Below are positions 1 to 6,720 of a stretch of DNA of 64,000 bases, one piece after another. Under the pieces are notes generated by a model. That model had not been told where the DNA came from. It did not search any database and saw only the letters and a list, made by a program, of their open reading frames with translations. The position numbers were made by a program, and so were the translations under genes. Every line of letters starts with the position of its first letter. Positions within the stretch are counted from its first letter, which is position 1. The stretch is from positions 4,650,001 through 4,714,000 of the forward strand of contig NZ_CP022752.1 in assembly GCF_002263515.1 (NCBI RefSeq). Direction: 5' to 3'. The stretch comes from Actinopolyspora erythraea. Its GTDB lineage: Bacteria > Actinomycetota > Actinomycetes > Mycobacteriales > Pseudonocardiaceae.

Positions 1-2
1 TC

Positions 3-263
3 TCAGCTGCCGTAGTGGTATCGGCAGGCGGCGATACGAAGTTCGTCATCGCTGATCTTGTACACGAGCCGATGTTCGTCGGTGATCCGACGGGACCAGT
101 ACCCCTGGAATCCGTACTTGAGGGGTTCGGGCTTGCCGATGCCCTCGTTCCCGTTACGCTGGATGTCCTTGATCAGTGTGTTGATGCGTTTGAGGACCTT
201 GCGGTCCTGAGTCTGCCACCAGACATAGTCGTCCCAGGCAACCTCATCCCAGACAAGCTTCAC
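3..263 (-). CDS. yoeB: YoeB-family toxin (mRNA interferase)
   Basis: An 86-residue protein of the Txe/YoeB family, ribosome-dependent mRNA endonucleases that cut in the A site when freed from the antitoxin. The family's catalytic residues are all at the expected places: Glu46 (in GKPEPLK), Arg65 (in DEHRLVY), His83 and Tyr84 (in RYHYGS). Length matches the family (about 84-86 aa). The ATG overlaps the stop of the upstream antitoxin gene by 4 nt (ATGA), the usual antitoxin-toxin coupling. It sits next to an integrase stump and a tRNA, which suggests it belonged to a mobile element. Function is family knowledge; intactness is seen directly. Confidence 0.93.
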   Translation of the reverse strand: MKLVWDEVAWDDYVWWQTQDRKVLKRINTLIKDIQRNGNEGIGKPEPLKYGFQGYWSRRITDEHRLVYKISDDELRIAACRYHYGS

Positions 264-511
264 TCGTCCAAGTCCCTCACGATGCCGTTACCGCTTTCCA
301 GCCGATCGATAGAGCCCAGCAGCCGACGGGCATTCTCGGGACTCTTGAGCAGGTACGCGGTCTCACGCAGCGATTCGTAGTCGTCGAGAGCGACCATGAC
401 CACCGGTTCGTGACCAGCCCGCGTGATGACCACCTCCTCTCGGTCATCGGTGACGCTGTCGAGCGTCTCGGCATAGCGCGCCCGCGATTCCGAGTACGAC
501 ATGGTCCTCAT
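260..511 (-). CDS. yefM: YefM-family antitoxin
   Basis: An 83-residue antitoxin of the Phd/YefM fold. The N-terminal part (SYSESRARYAETLDSV) is the DNA-binding/dimerisation domain, and the C-terminal acidic tail should wrap the YoeB partner encoded directly downstream. The start at 511 is chosen because AAGGAGG lies 6 nt upstream of that ATG; an open frame extends to 577 but has no comparable site, and a second ATG lies at 502. YefM-type proteins repress their own operon, and a TACGTAC/GTACGTA inverted repeat lies just upstream of the start, where autorepression would act. Confidence 0.92.
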   Translation of the reverse strand: MRTMSYSESRARYAETLDSVTDDREEVVITRAGHEPVVMVALDDYESLRETAYLLKSPENARRLLGSIDRLESGNGIVRDLDE

Positions 512-523
512 GACCCACCTCCT

Positions 524-545
524 TACGTACAAAAAATTGTACGTA
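524..545. promoter_or_regulatory. Putative YefM/YoeB operator
   Basis: A perfect inverted repeat, TACGTAC - 8 nt AT-rich spacer - GTACGTA, starts 12 bases upstream of the yefM start codon. YefM operators in enterobacteria are palindromes built on a TGTACA core, and the right arm here reads TTGTACGTA. Assignment as the operator is inference from position and similarity. A second, weaker TACGT/ACGTA repeat is at 699-715. Confidence 0.55.
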
Positions 546-552
546 TCTGGCG

Positions 553-693
553 GAAGGAGTCGCAACGTCAGAACCAACCGACGTCGCCGAGTGGGCCGGG
601 CACAGCGTGCACGTCATGCTCCGGGTCTACGCCAAGTGCCTCGACAGCGGGGAGCAGCTCGCGCGACAACGAGTCGAGGAATCGTTGCGCTGA
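553..693 (+). pseudogene. 3' remnant of a tyrosine site-specific integrase
   Basis: One plus-strand frame ending in TGA at 691-693 encodes the last ~46 residues of a phage/AICE-type tyrosine recombinase. It reads EPTDVAEWAGHSV then MLRVYAKCLD, then a basic/acidic helix ending RVEESLR. The GHS box and the catalytic Tyr (RVYAKC) are the C-terminal signatures of the catalytic domain. Nothing upstream continues the protein: the frame runs straight into the yefM promoter region, so about 90 percent of the gene is missing. Integrases of this type normally lie beside the tRNA they use as attB, and a tRNA-Tyr gene is 120 bp away. This looks like the scar of a deleted or truncated integrative element. 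Confidence 0.8.
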
Positions 694-763
694 TCGTGTA
701 CGTGCACTGTACGTAGAAAGCCGGGTGCCCCGGGGAACTCCGGGTACAACCGGGTACGAACGA

Positions 764-805
764 AAACCGCCCCCTGTCCTGTCTTCGCAGGTCAGAGGGC
801 GGTTT
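764..805 (-). terminator. Hairpin terminator of tRNA-Tyr
   Basis: Arms AAACCGCCC and GGGCGGTTT close a stem with a loop of about 24 nt. It lies 8 nt past the tRNA 3' end on the minus strand and has a run of A/T at both feet, so it may work in both directions. Confidence 0.65.
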
Positions 806-813
806 CCCTGGTG

Positions 814-895
814 TGCCGGGTAGAGGATTCGAACCTCTGAAGCGTGACGCGGCTGATTTACAGTCAGCTCCCTTTGGCCGCTCGGGCAACCCGGC
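814..895 (-). tRNA. tRNA-Tyr (anticodon GTA)
   Basis: The minus strand folds as a class II tRNA. The acceptor stem is GCCGGGT/ACCCGGC with discriminator A. The anticodon stem-loop is CTGACTGTAAATCAG with GTA, followed by a long variable arm, and the T arm is AGAGGTTCGAATCCTCT. The 3' CCA is not encoded. Length is 82 nt. The neighbouring integrase remnant suggests it served as an integration site. Confidence 0.96.
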
Positions 896-1014
896 TCGAC
901 AGCCATCCGCTGTTGGCTTGTAGCAGAATCATACATACCGGCATCCGTTCGGCTGTAAGGGGGGCCGGGTAGCGTAATCGGTCACCACACCAGCGCTTGT
1001 GAGGAGTTTTCGAC

Positions 1015-1506
1015 ATGGCGGACCCGTCGTTCGACGTCGTGAGCAAGGTCGACCGGCAGGAAGTGGACAACGCACTCAACCAGGCGGCCAAGGAGCTCGC
1101 GAACCGCTTCGACTTCCGGGGCACCGGCACGAGGATCAGCTGGTCCGGCGAGGAGGCGGTGACGCTGGAGTCCGAGACCGAGGAACGCTGCAGGGCGGCG
1201 GTCGAGGTGTTCAAGGAGAAGCTGGTCAAGCGCGGCATCTCGTTGAAGGCGGTCGACCTGGGCGAGCCGGTGAGCTCCGGGCAGGTGCACCGGGTCTCCG
1301 GAACCCTCAAGCAGGGGATCGCGCAGGAGACGGCCAAGAAGATCTCCAAGAAGATCCGCGACGAGGCCCCCAAGGGGGTGCAGGCGCAGATCCAGGGCGA
1401 CCAGTTGCGGGTGTCGGGCAAGAAGAAGGACGACCTGCAGGCCGTGATCTCGCTGCTGAAAAACAGCGACTTCGACGTGGCACTGCAGTTCGAGAACTAC
1501 CGTTGA
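1015..1506 (+). CDS. yajQ: YajQ-family nucleotide/c-di-GMP-binding protein
   Basis: A 163-residue YajQ (UPF0234) protein, full length for the family. It shows the characteristic start [20 protein letters not shown], the FDFRGT segment, and the C-terminal LQFENYR. YajQ folds as two RRM-like halves and binds nucleotides; in Xanthomonas a member binds cyclic di-GMP and contacts a transcription factor, but in actinobacteria the role is not settled. The ATG has a GAGG-type site about 10 nt upstream. It is monocistronic here, between tRNA-Tyr and rmlA. A GC-rich inverted repeat just after the stop (about 1514-1550) may end its transcript. Confidence 0.92.
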   Translation: MADPSFDVVSKVDRQEVDNALNQAAKELANRFDFRGTGTRISWSGEEAVTLESETEERCRAAVEVFKEKLVKRGISLKAVDLGEPVSSGQVHRVSGTLKQGIAQETAKKISKKIRDEAPKGVQAQIQGDQLRVSGKKKDDLQAVISLLKNSDFDVALQFENYR

Positions 1507-1584
1507 GGGTCGTGGGCGGCGCGGCTGACGGCGGGACGTCGCCGCCGCCCGCACAGTACTCGTAACCGTCGACGGGAGAGCTCG

Positions 1585-2484
1585 GTGAAGGGAATCGTGT
1601 TGGCCGGGGGCAACGGCACGCGGCTGCATCCGGCCACCCAGGTGGTGTCCAAGCAACTTCTCCCGGTCTACGACAAACCGATGGTCTACTACCCGCTGTC
1701 GGTGCTGATGCTGGCGGGCATCCGGGACATCCTGCTGATCTCCACACCCGACGACCTCCCGTTGTTCCGCCGCCTGTTCGGTGACGGCTCTCACCTCGGG
1801 CTGCGGATGGAGTACGCGACCCAGCCGGAGCCCAACGGGCTGGCCGAGGCCTTCCTGATCGGCGCCGACTTCATCGGTGAGGACTCCGTGGCCCTGGTGC
1901 TGGGTGACAACATCTTCTACGGTCAGGGGTTCTCGAAGCTGCTGCAGCGCAGCACCGTCGAGTTGGAGGGCTGCACCCTGTTCGGCTACGCGGTGCGCGA
2001 CCCGCGGCGCTACGGGGTCGGCGAGACCGACGGTGCGGGCAGGCTGGTCTCACTGGAGGAGAAGCCCGCCTCCCCTCGCTCCAACAAAGCGATCACGGGG
2101 CTCTACCTCTACGACAACGAGGTCACCGACATCGCGCGCACGCTGCGCCCCTCGGCGCGCGGCGAACTGGAGATCACCGACATCAACTCCGAGTACCTCC
2201 GGCAGGGCAGGGCGCAGCTGGTCGAACTGAACCGTGGTTACGCCTGGCTGGACACCGGAACGCACGAGTCGCTGCTGGAGGCGGGTCAGTTCGTGCAGGT
2301 GCTGGAGCACCGCCAGGGGGTGCGCATCGCGTGCCTGGAGGAGATCGCCCTGCGCATGGGCTACATCACTCCCGAGGCGTGCCACCGGCTCGGCGAGGAG
2401 CTGTCCAAGTCCGGATACGGCCGGTACGTGATGGAGATCGCCGAGGCGATAGCCGGGCGGAAGCTGGATACCGGAGCCGAGTGA
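1585..2484 (+). CDS. rmlA: Glucose-1-phosphate thymidylyltransferase
   Basis: 299 residues. Makes dTDP-glucose from glucose-1-phosphate and dTTP, the first step toward dTDP-L-rhamnose and other deoxysugars. The N-terminal nucleotide-binding signature GGNGTRLHP (8-16) with the following Lys in VSKQLLP is present, as are the GDNIFYG and EKP motifs and a YAWLDTGTHESL segment typical of RmlA short forms. GTG start, with GGGAG about 8 nt upstream. No rmlB, rmlC, rmlD or glycosyltransferase is adjacent, so it is probably the housekeeping rhamnose gene (arabinogalactan linker) rather than part of a sugar cluster. Confidence 0.95.
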   Translation: MKGIVLAGGNGTRLHPATQVVSKQLLPVYDKPMVYYPLSVLMLAGIRDILLISTPDDLPLFRRLFGDGSHLGLRMEYATQPEPNGLAEAFLIGADFIGEDSVALVLGDNIFYGQGFSKLLQRSTVELEGCTLFGYAVRDPRRYGVGETDGAGRLVSLEEKPASPRSNKAITGLYLYDNEVTDIARTLRPSARGELEITDINSEYLRQGRAQLVELNRGYAWLDTGTHESLLEAGQFVQVLEHRQGVRIACLEEIALRMGYITPEACHRLGEELSKSGYGRYVMEIAEAIAGRKLDTGAE

Positions 2485-2495
2485 GTCGGCTCCGG
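2471..2495 (+). terminator. Hairpin terminator overlapping rmlA stop
   Basis: CCGGAGCCGA - GTGAG - TCGGCTCCGG, 10 bp perfect arms with a 5-nt loop that contains part of the rmlA stop codon. There is no T tract, as is usual for actinobacterial intrinsic terminators. Confidence 0.6.
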
Positions 2496-2630
2496 TACGG
2501 GCGGGGTCGATTTCTCGCGAAATCGCCGCTACCCGAGGTCGGGGCATCCGCAGCGAGAGCTGTGCCGGAGGTTCCGCCGAGAGGCCAGCTACACCCCCAG
2601 GCCGCGGAATCCGTCATTCGGAGCCACGCA

Positions 2631-2758
2631 GCGCGTGTCCCCGGTGCGTGAGGCGGATGCATTGCAAGGCCGGGCCGCTCGCCGCGTAGATCGCTACTCA
2701 AGAGCCGGCCCAACGCCGCAAGGCGCCGACTCACGTGCCGGCTACCCGACCACGCACG
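2631..2758. repeat. Dispersed 128-bp intergenic repeat, copy 1
   Basis: Matches 28217-28344 over the whole 128 bp with three substitutions that I can see (all in GCGGATGCATTGCAAGG versus GCGGACGCATCGCGAGG). Same orientation. Contains an AGCCGGC/GCCGGCT inverted repeat (2703-2709 and 2737-2743). It lies between the convergent rmlA and htpX. The rest of the 2485-2777 interval holds only the rmlA hairpin and a minus-strand copy of the short TCGGCGGAACC motif near 2567-2580. Confidence 0.85.
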
Positions 2759-2777
2759 TGAGTGTTGAAGCTCCCTC

Positions 2778-3653
2778 TTAATAGTGGGTGGGCAGCCTGC
2801 GCCCGGCCATCCCCTCCAGCCGCCGCACCCGATCTGCGATGGGCGGATGGGTGGAGAACAGCTTCGTCATCCGCTCCCCGGGCCGGAACGGGTTGGCGAT
2901 CATCAGGTGGGACTCGCTGACCAGCTTGGGTTCCGCCGCCAGCGGAGCCTGCTTGGTACCCCGCTCCAGTTTCCGCAGCGCGGACGCCAGCGCGAGTGGA
3001 TCCCCGGTGAGCTCGGCCCCCGAGGAGTCGGCCTGGTACTCGCGGGAGCGGCTCACGGCCATCTGGATCACTCCCGCCGCCACCGGCCCGAGCAAGGACA
3101 CCAGCAGCATCGCCACCAGGTTCGGGCGGTCCTCGTCGTCCCCGCCGAAGTGCGCGAAGAGCAGCCCGAAGTTGGCTATGAAGGTGACCGCGCTGGCCAG
3201 CGCCCCGGCCACGCTCGATATCAGGATGTCCCGGTTGTAGACGTGCGAGAGTTCGTGCCCGAGCACCGCGCGCAGTTCCCGCTCGTCGAGCAGTTCGAGG
3301 ATCCCGGCGGTGGCGCAGACGGCCGCGTTGCGCGGGTTGCGACCGGTCGCGAACGCGTTGGGCGCGACGGTGGGGCTGATGTACAACGCGGGCATCGGCT
3401 GCTTCGCGGACGTGGCCAGTTCCCGCACGATGCGGTACATGGCGGGCTGTTCGGCCTCGGAGACCGGCCGGGCCCGCATCGACCGCAGGGCCAGGTTGGC
3501 CGAGTTGAAGTACGCGTAGCCGTTCATGCCGAGCGCGACCAGCAGCGCCACGACCATGCCGAACCGACCGAACAGCGATCCGATCAGCACGATGAGTGCA
3601 CTCATGGCGCCGAGCAGGAGCGCCGTTTTGACCCCGTTCCAATTCCTGTGCAA
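2778..3653 (-). CDS. htpX: HtpX-family M48 membrane metalloprotease
   Basis: A 291-residue zinc metalloprotease of the heat-shock HtpX type, expected to degrade misfolded membrane proteins. Two N-terminal membrane helices ([19 protein letters not shown] and the following VVALLVALG stretch) precede the HEXXH site in [13 protein letters not shown]; the third zinc ligand Glu is in SRSREYQAD. Two further hydrophobic segments lie between them. The TTG at 3653 is preferred because GGAG lies 5 nt upstream and it aligns with mycobacterial HtpX starts; the frame stays open upstream to 3728, adding 25 Arg-rich residues that look unlike the family. It converges on rmlA. Confidence 0.92.
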   Translation of the reverse strand: MHRNWNGVKTALLLGAMSALIVLIGSLFGRFGMVVALLVALGMNGYAYFNSANLALRSMRARPVSEAEQPAMYRIVRELATSAKQPMPALYISPTVAPNAFATGRNPRNAAVCATAGILELLDERELRAVLGHELSHVYNRDILISSVAGALASAVTFIANFGLLFAHFGGDDEDRPNLVAMLLVSLLGPVAAGVIQMAVSRSREYQADSSGAELTGDPLALASALRKLERGTKQAPLAAEPKLVSESHLMIANPFRPGERMTKLFSTHPPIADRVRRLEGMAGRRLPTHY

Positions 3654-4134
3654 CGTGACTCCGTCTCCGCCCGGACTTCGGACCAGTTTCCGGGGGCGAC
3701 GAGCTCGTCGTGAGCGGAAACCACGCACGGTTTCCCGCTGTTCACGCTCGCTGAGCGCCCCGTGAAGAACTCACCCGGACAACGTCGCGCGTCTACCGCC
3801 AGTTCCGTGACAGGGCACGCCGAACACGTCACAGAATCGATGGAGACCGAGCTCATAGCACCACCGATCAACTTCCTCTCGCGAGGAAACTAAACTGATG
3901 AGCACTTGCAAACGGCTCGTGCACCCGGCTCGCCGCGGACGCGCGGGGCCGAGCCCTGCCAACGGTGCTCTGCTGAACCGGCTGCCGTGGTGGTCATTCG
4001 GCGGAACCTCCCGCGCGCTCCCGCACCACCGCTCGACGCCGAGCGGTGAGCCCCGAGCGCACCCACGGCCGGAGCACGAGCTCCGGGGCGTACTGCTGCC
4101 ACCAGCATCCGGCTGGCGGCGGAGAGGATTCGGA
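3654..4134. other. Intergenic stretch between htpX and yceI
   Basis: I see no convincing gene in these 481 bases. The region carries both divergent promoters. It also holds a copy of the short repeat GGTCATTCGGCGGAACC (around 3991-4007) that recurs near 29100. The frame of the downstream YceI gene is open back to 3898, but that part is Arg/Pro-rich without family similarity. Confidence 0.5.
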
Positions 4135-5019
4135 TTGGTCTTGTCGAAACTGCTCGGACGTAGTGCCACGCGCAAACCCGCCCGGGAGGGCGCCAGCAAC
4201 GCGCTGCCCCCAACCCCGCTCGACGGCGGGACGCTGAGCTGCCAGGTACACGACGAAGCCGACCGTCCGCTGCCGGAGGCGACCGTGACGGTGGTGAACC
4301 GGCTGAACCAGCAGGTCGCCAGCGGGAGCACCGACGGGTACGGGTTCTTCCTCGCGACGGTGCAGCCCGGTACGCACAAGGTGTCGATCACGGCGGGCGG
4401 CTACCAGCGCACGGGCACCAGGGCCGAGGTCCGCACGAACCGGCACACCGCGATCGGTTCCGTGGGCCTGAAACGCGACCCGGAAAGCGCGCTGCCCGAA
4501 CCCGGAGTGTGGACGTTCGACCCGGACCACACCGAGATTCGATTCATCGCCCAGCACATCGGCATGTCGAAGATCCACGGCGCGTTCCGGGAACTGGAGG
4601 GGCGCGTCACGGTCCGCGAGCCGTTCGAGAGGTCGAAGGTCGAGGTCTCCATCGACGCCGCCAGCATCGACACCGGCGTGCGCATGCGGGACGACCACCT
4701 GCGCTCCGCCGATTTCCTGGACGTGGCCAACCACCCGAGGCTGTACTTCCACAGCGACCGGCTGACCCAGCTGCGCGGTGACCGCTGGTCGATGGGCGGC
4801 CAGCTGACGCTGCGCGGCAGGAGCAGCCCCGTGCAGCTGGACACCACCTACCTGGGAACGCGGTCCTGGAACGGCACCAGGACGGCGTGCCACTGCACCA
4901 CCGAGCTGCGACGCGAGGACTACTCGGTGAACTGGCAGCAGCTGTTGAGCAAGGGGATCGGTGTGGTCGGTCCGACGGTCCGGATCGAGCTGGACGTTCA
5001 GGCCGTTCTGGAGGAGTGA
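4135..5019 (+). CDS. YceI-family protein with N-terminal carboxypeptidase-regulatory-like domain
   Basis: 294 residues. Residues ~30-110 look like a CarboxypepD_reg/Cna-B-type beta sandwich (GGTLSCQVHDEADRPLPEA, then DGYGFFLATVQPGTHKVSI). Residues ~120-290 are a YceI lipocalin-like domain, a hydrophobic pocket that binds isoprenoid-type ligands in characterised members (WTFDPDHTEIRFIAQH, MRDDHLRSADFLDV, GQLTLRG). No signal peptide is evident, so it may be cytosolic, unlike E. coli YceI. The TTG at 4135 has GGAGAGG 7 nt upstream; another in-frame TTG is at 4141 and an upstream open frame reaches 3898. A quinone/isoprenoid ligand would suit the menaquinone-rich neighbourhood, but that is speculation. 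Confidence 0.85.
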   Translation: MVLSKLLGRSATRKPAREGASNALPPTPLDGGTLSCQVHDEADRPLPEATVTVVNRLNQQVASGSTDGYGFFLATVQPGTHKVSITAGGYQRTGTRAEVRTNRHTAIGSVGLKRDPESALPEPGVWTFDPDHTEIRFIAQHIGMSKIHGAFRELEGRVTVREPFERSKVEVSIDAASIDTGVRMRDDHLRSADFLDVANHPRLYFHSDRLTQLRGDRWSMGGQLTLRGRSSPVQLDTTYLGTRSWNGTRTACHCTTELRREDYSVNWQQLLSKGIGVVGPTVRIELDVQAVLEE

Positions 5020-5032
5020 GCGGCCCGGCCGG

Positions 5033-5091
5033 GGCACGGTCCCGCACGTGCCGGACCGTGCCGCACCGGTGGTGGCGGTACCACCACCGGT
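5033..5091. terminator. Two tandem hairpins between convergent yceI and ddaH
   Basis: First hairpin: GGCACGGTCC (5033-5042) with GGACCGTGCC (5053-5062). Second: ACCGGTGGTGG (5065-5075), CGGTA loop, CCACCACCGGT (5081-5091). Both have perfect arms and sit in the 91-bp gap between convergent stops, so together they can terminate both transcripts. Confidence 0.75.
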
Positions 5092-5110
5092 CACACTGTT
5101 CGTCCCCGGC

Positions 5111-5980
5111 TCACTCGTGCAGCTCCATCGTGCAGCACTTGGGACCGCCACCCGACTTGCGCAGCTCGGAGATGTCGGTGAGCAGCGGCTCGTAACCCCG
5201 CGAACGCAGCCGTTCGGCGAGCCCGGTGGCCTCGCTGGGCAGCACGACGTGCCTGCCGTCGGAGACACCGTTGAGCCCCAGGCACTCCGCGTCGGCCGCG
5301 TCGGCGATCACCGCGTCGGGGAAGAGCCTGCGCAACACTCGTTGCGACCCCTCGGAGAACGCCTCGGGGTAGTAGGCGACCTGGGGGTGCTCCCCCTTGC
5401 GCAGGACGAACAACGCGGTGTCCAGGTGGTAGTAGCGGGGATCGGTCAGCCGCAGCGACACGACCGGCACGCCGAGCACCTCCTGCGCCTCGGCGTGGGC
5501 CTGCGGGTCGGTCCGGAAACCGCTGCCCGCCAGCAGCAGCTGCCCGGTCCAGGCGAAATCGCCCTCCGCCTCGTTGATCCGGGAGGGCATCACGATCTCG
5601 CGGTAGCCGCTGGTGGCGAACCAGCGGCGGAAGTGCTCCGCCTCGGGAGCTCGTTCCGAGGAACGGAACCGCGCCCCGAGCACCCTGCCCCCGATCACGG
5701 TTCCGGAGTTGGCCGAGAAGACCATGTCGGGCAGGCCCGGCTGCGGGGGCACCGTCTCCACGGTGTGGCCGAGCCTCCGGTAGATCCCCGCGAGCTCGCG
5801 CCACTGCTCCATCGCCAGCTCGGTGTCCACCGACTGCTCGGGGTCCATCCAGGGATTGATGGAGTACTCCACGGTGAAGTACTCCGGCGGGCACATCACG
5901 TAGTGGCGTCGCGTCGGCACGCGTTCGCTCGCGTCATTCCGTTGAACAGGATCGGGCGCTGCGACAGTGGACACCGACAT
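5111..5980 (-). CDS. ddaH: Dimethylarginine dimethylaminohydrolase-family amidinohydrolase
   Basis: 289 residues of the guanidino-group-modifying superfamily. The C-terminal signature GGGPKCCTMELHE carries the nucleophilic Cys. The substrate-carboxylate and catalytic His regions are FSANSGTV, YYHLDTALFVL and CLGLNGVSDGR. DDAH hydrolyses methylated arginine to citrulline; related members act on arginine, so the exact substrate is not settled by sequence. The ATG at 5980 is chosen because a promoter (TTGAAT, 17 nt, TAGATT) ends 7 nt before it, pointing to a leaderless message. It is transcribed divergently from an Lrp/AsnC regulator 65 bp away, a pairing typical of arginine-metabolism genes. 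Confidence 0.85.
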   Translation of the reverse strand: MSVSTVAAPDPVQRNDASERVPTRRHYVMCPPEYFTVEYSINPWMDPEQSVDTELAMEQWRELAGIYRRLGHTVETVPPQPGLPDMVFSANSGTVIGGRVLGARFRSSERAPEAEHFRRWFATSGYREIVMPSRINEAEGDFAWTGQLLLAGSGFRTDPQAHAEAQEVLGVPVVSLRLTDPRYYHLDTALFVLRKGEHPQVAYYPEAFSEGSQRVLRRLFPDAVIADAADAECLGLNGVSDGRHVVLPSEATGLAERLRSRGYEPLLTDISELRKSGGGPKCCTMELHE

Positions 5981-6016
5981 AATTCGTAATCTAGTGCGTA
6001 CTTCTGCGGTATTCAA
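5981..6016 (-). promoter_or_regulatory. Probable leaderless promoter of ddaH
   Basis: On the minus strand TTGAAT (6016-6011), a 17-nt spacer, and TAGATT (5993-5988) are followed by 7 nt and the ATG at 5980. This places the expected transcription start at or next to the A of the ATG. No Shine-Dalgarno precedes that ATG. The element lies inside the 65-bp ddaH/lrp gap, so the regulator probably acts here. Confidence 0.6.
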
Positions 6017-6045
6017 TGCTCCTTCATTGCGGTGAGTACGGCAGA

Positions 6046-6495
6046 ATGTTGCACATGGACCCCCTGGATCAACGGATCGTTTCGCAGCTCGTCACCGACG
6101 CCAGAGCCAGCTACGCGGAGATCGGGGAAGCCGTCGGTCTCTCCGCACCCGCCGTGAAGCGGCGGGTGGACAAACTGCTGGACAGCGGCATTCTGCAGGG
6201 CTTCACCGCTGTGGTGGACCCGGAGGCGCTCGGTTGGGGGACCGAGGCCTTCGTGGAAGTGCACTGCCACGGCAACGTGCCCACCGACCGGCTGCTCGCC
6301 GGGCTGGAACCACTCCCCGAGGTGGTGCGCGCCTACACCGTTTCGGGGGAGGCGGACGCGATAGTGCACCTGCGCGCCGCCGACATACACCACCTCGAAA
6401 CGGCCCTGGAACGGCTGCGCGCCGTGGAGTTCATCAACCGGACCGTCTCCACGGTGGTGCTGTCGAGGCTGCTGGACAGGCCACCCCAGGCTTAG
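6046..6495 (+). CDS. Lrp/AsnC-family transcriptional regulator
   Basis: 149 residues. An N-terminal winged helix (MDPLDQRIVSQLVTDARASYAEIGEAVG then SAPAVKRRVDKL) is followed by a RAM/AsnC ligand-binding domain (FTAVVDPEALGWGTEAFVEVHC ... AYTVSGEADAIVHLRA). The ATG at 6046 has GGTGAG 9 nt upstream; another in-frame ATG is at 6055. Divergent from ddaH with a 65-bp shared promoter region, so it most likely controls ddaH and itself in response to arginine or a related amino acid (inference). It carries the usual Pro/Gly linkers and no C-terminal extension. Confidence 0.9.
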   Translation: MLHMDPLDQRIVSQLVTDARASYAEIGEAVGLSAPAVKRRVDKLLDSGILQGFTAVVDPEALGWGTEAFVEVHCHGNVPTDRLLAGLEPLPEVVRAYTVSGEADAIVHLRAADIHHLETALERLRAVEFINRTVSTVVLSRLLDRPPQA

Positions 6496-6720
6496 CGGGA
6501 CGCTGGCGACTCGGTCTTTCGCCGTGCTCGGTCGGCGGACCCTCCCGCGGGCTGCTCGCTCCGGCGCGGCCGCGACGTCGATCGGGTAGGGCATCCCCCG
6601 GTCCAACGAAGCGGTACCGGAGCTCCCGACGAAAGCCCGCTTCACTGAACCGTTCTCGAAGTCAGGGGCGTGGCTGGTGCCGTGGCGGCCCCCGCCGCGG
6701 CACCTCGCGGATCGGGCCGC

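Noticed and set aside
614..936. Apparent proteins over the tRNA-Tyr gene
   Set aside because: These frames translate the tRNA itself (the GSNP-type string comes from the T arm). The clear cloverleaf takes precedence.
1585..2484. rmlA as part of a deoxysugar natural-product cluster
   Set aside because: No dehydratase, epimerase, ketoreductase or glycosyltransferase lies nearby; rhamnose for the cell wall is a simpler explanation.
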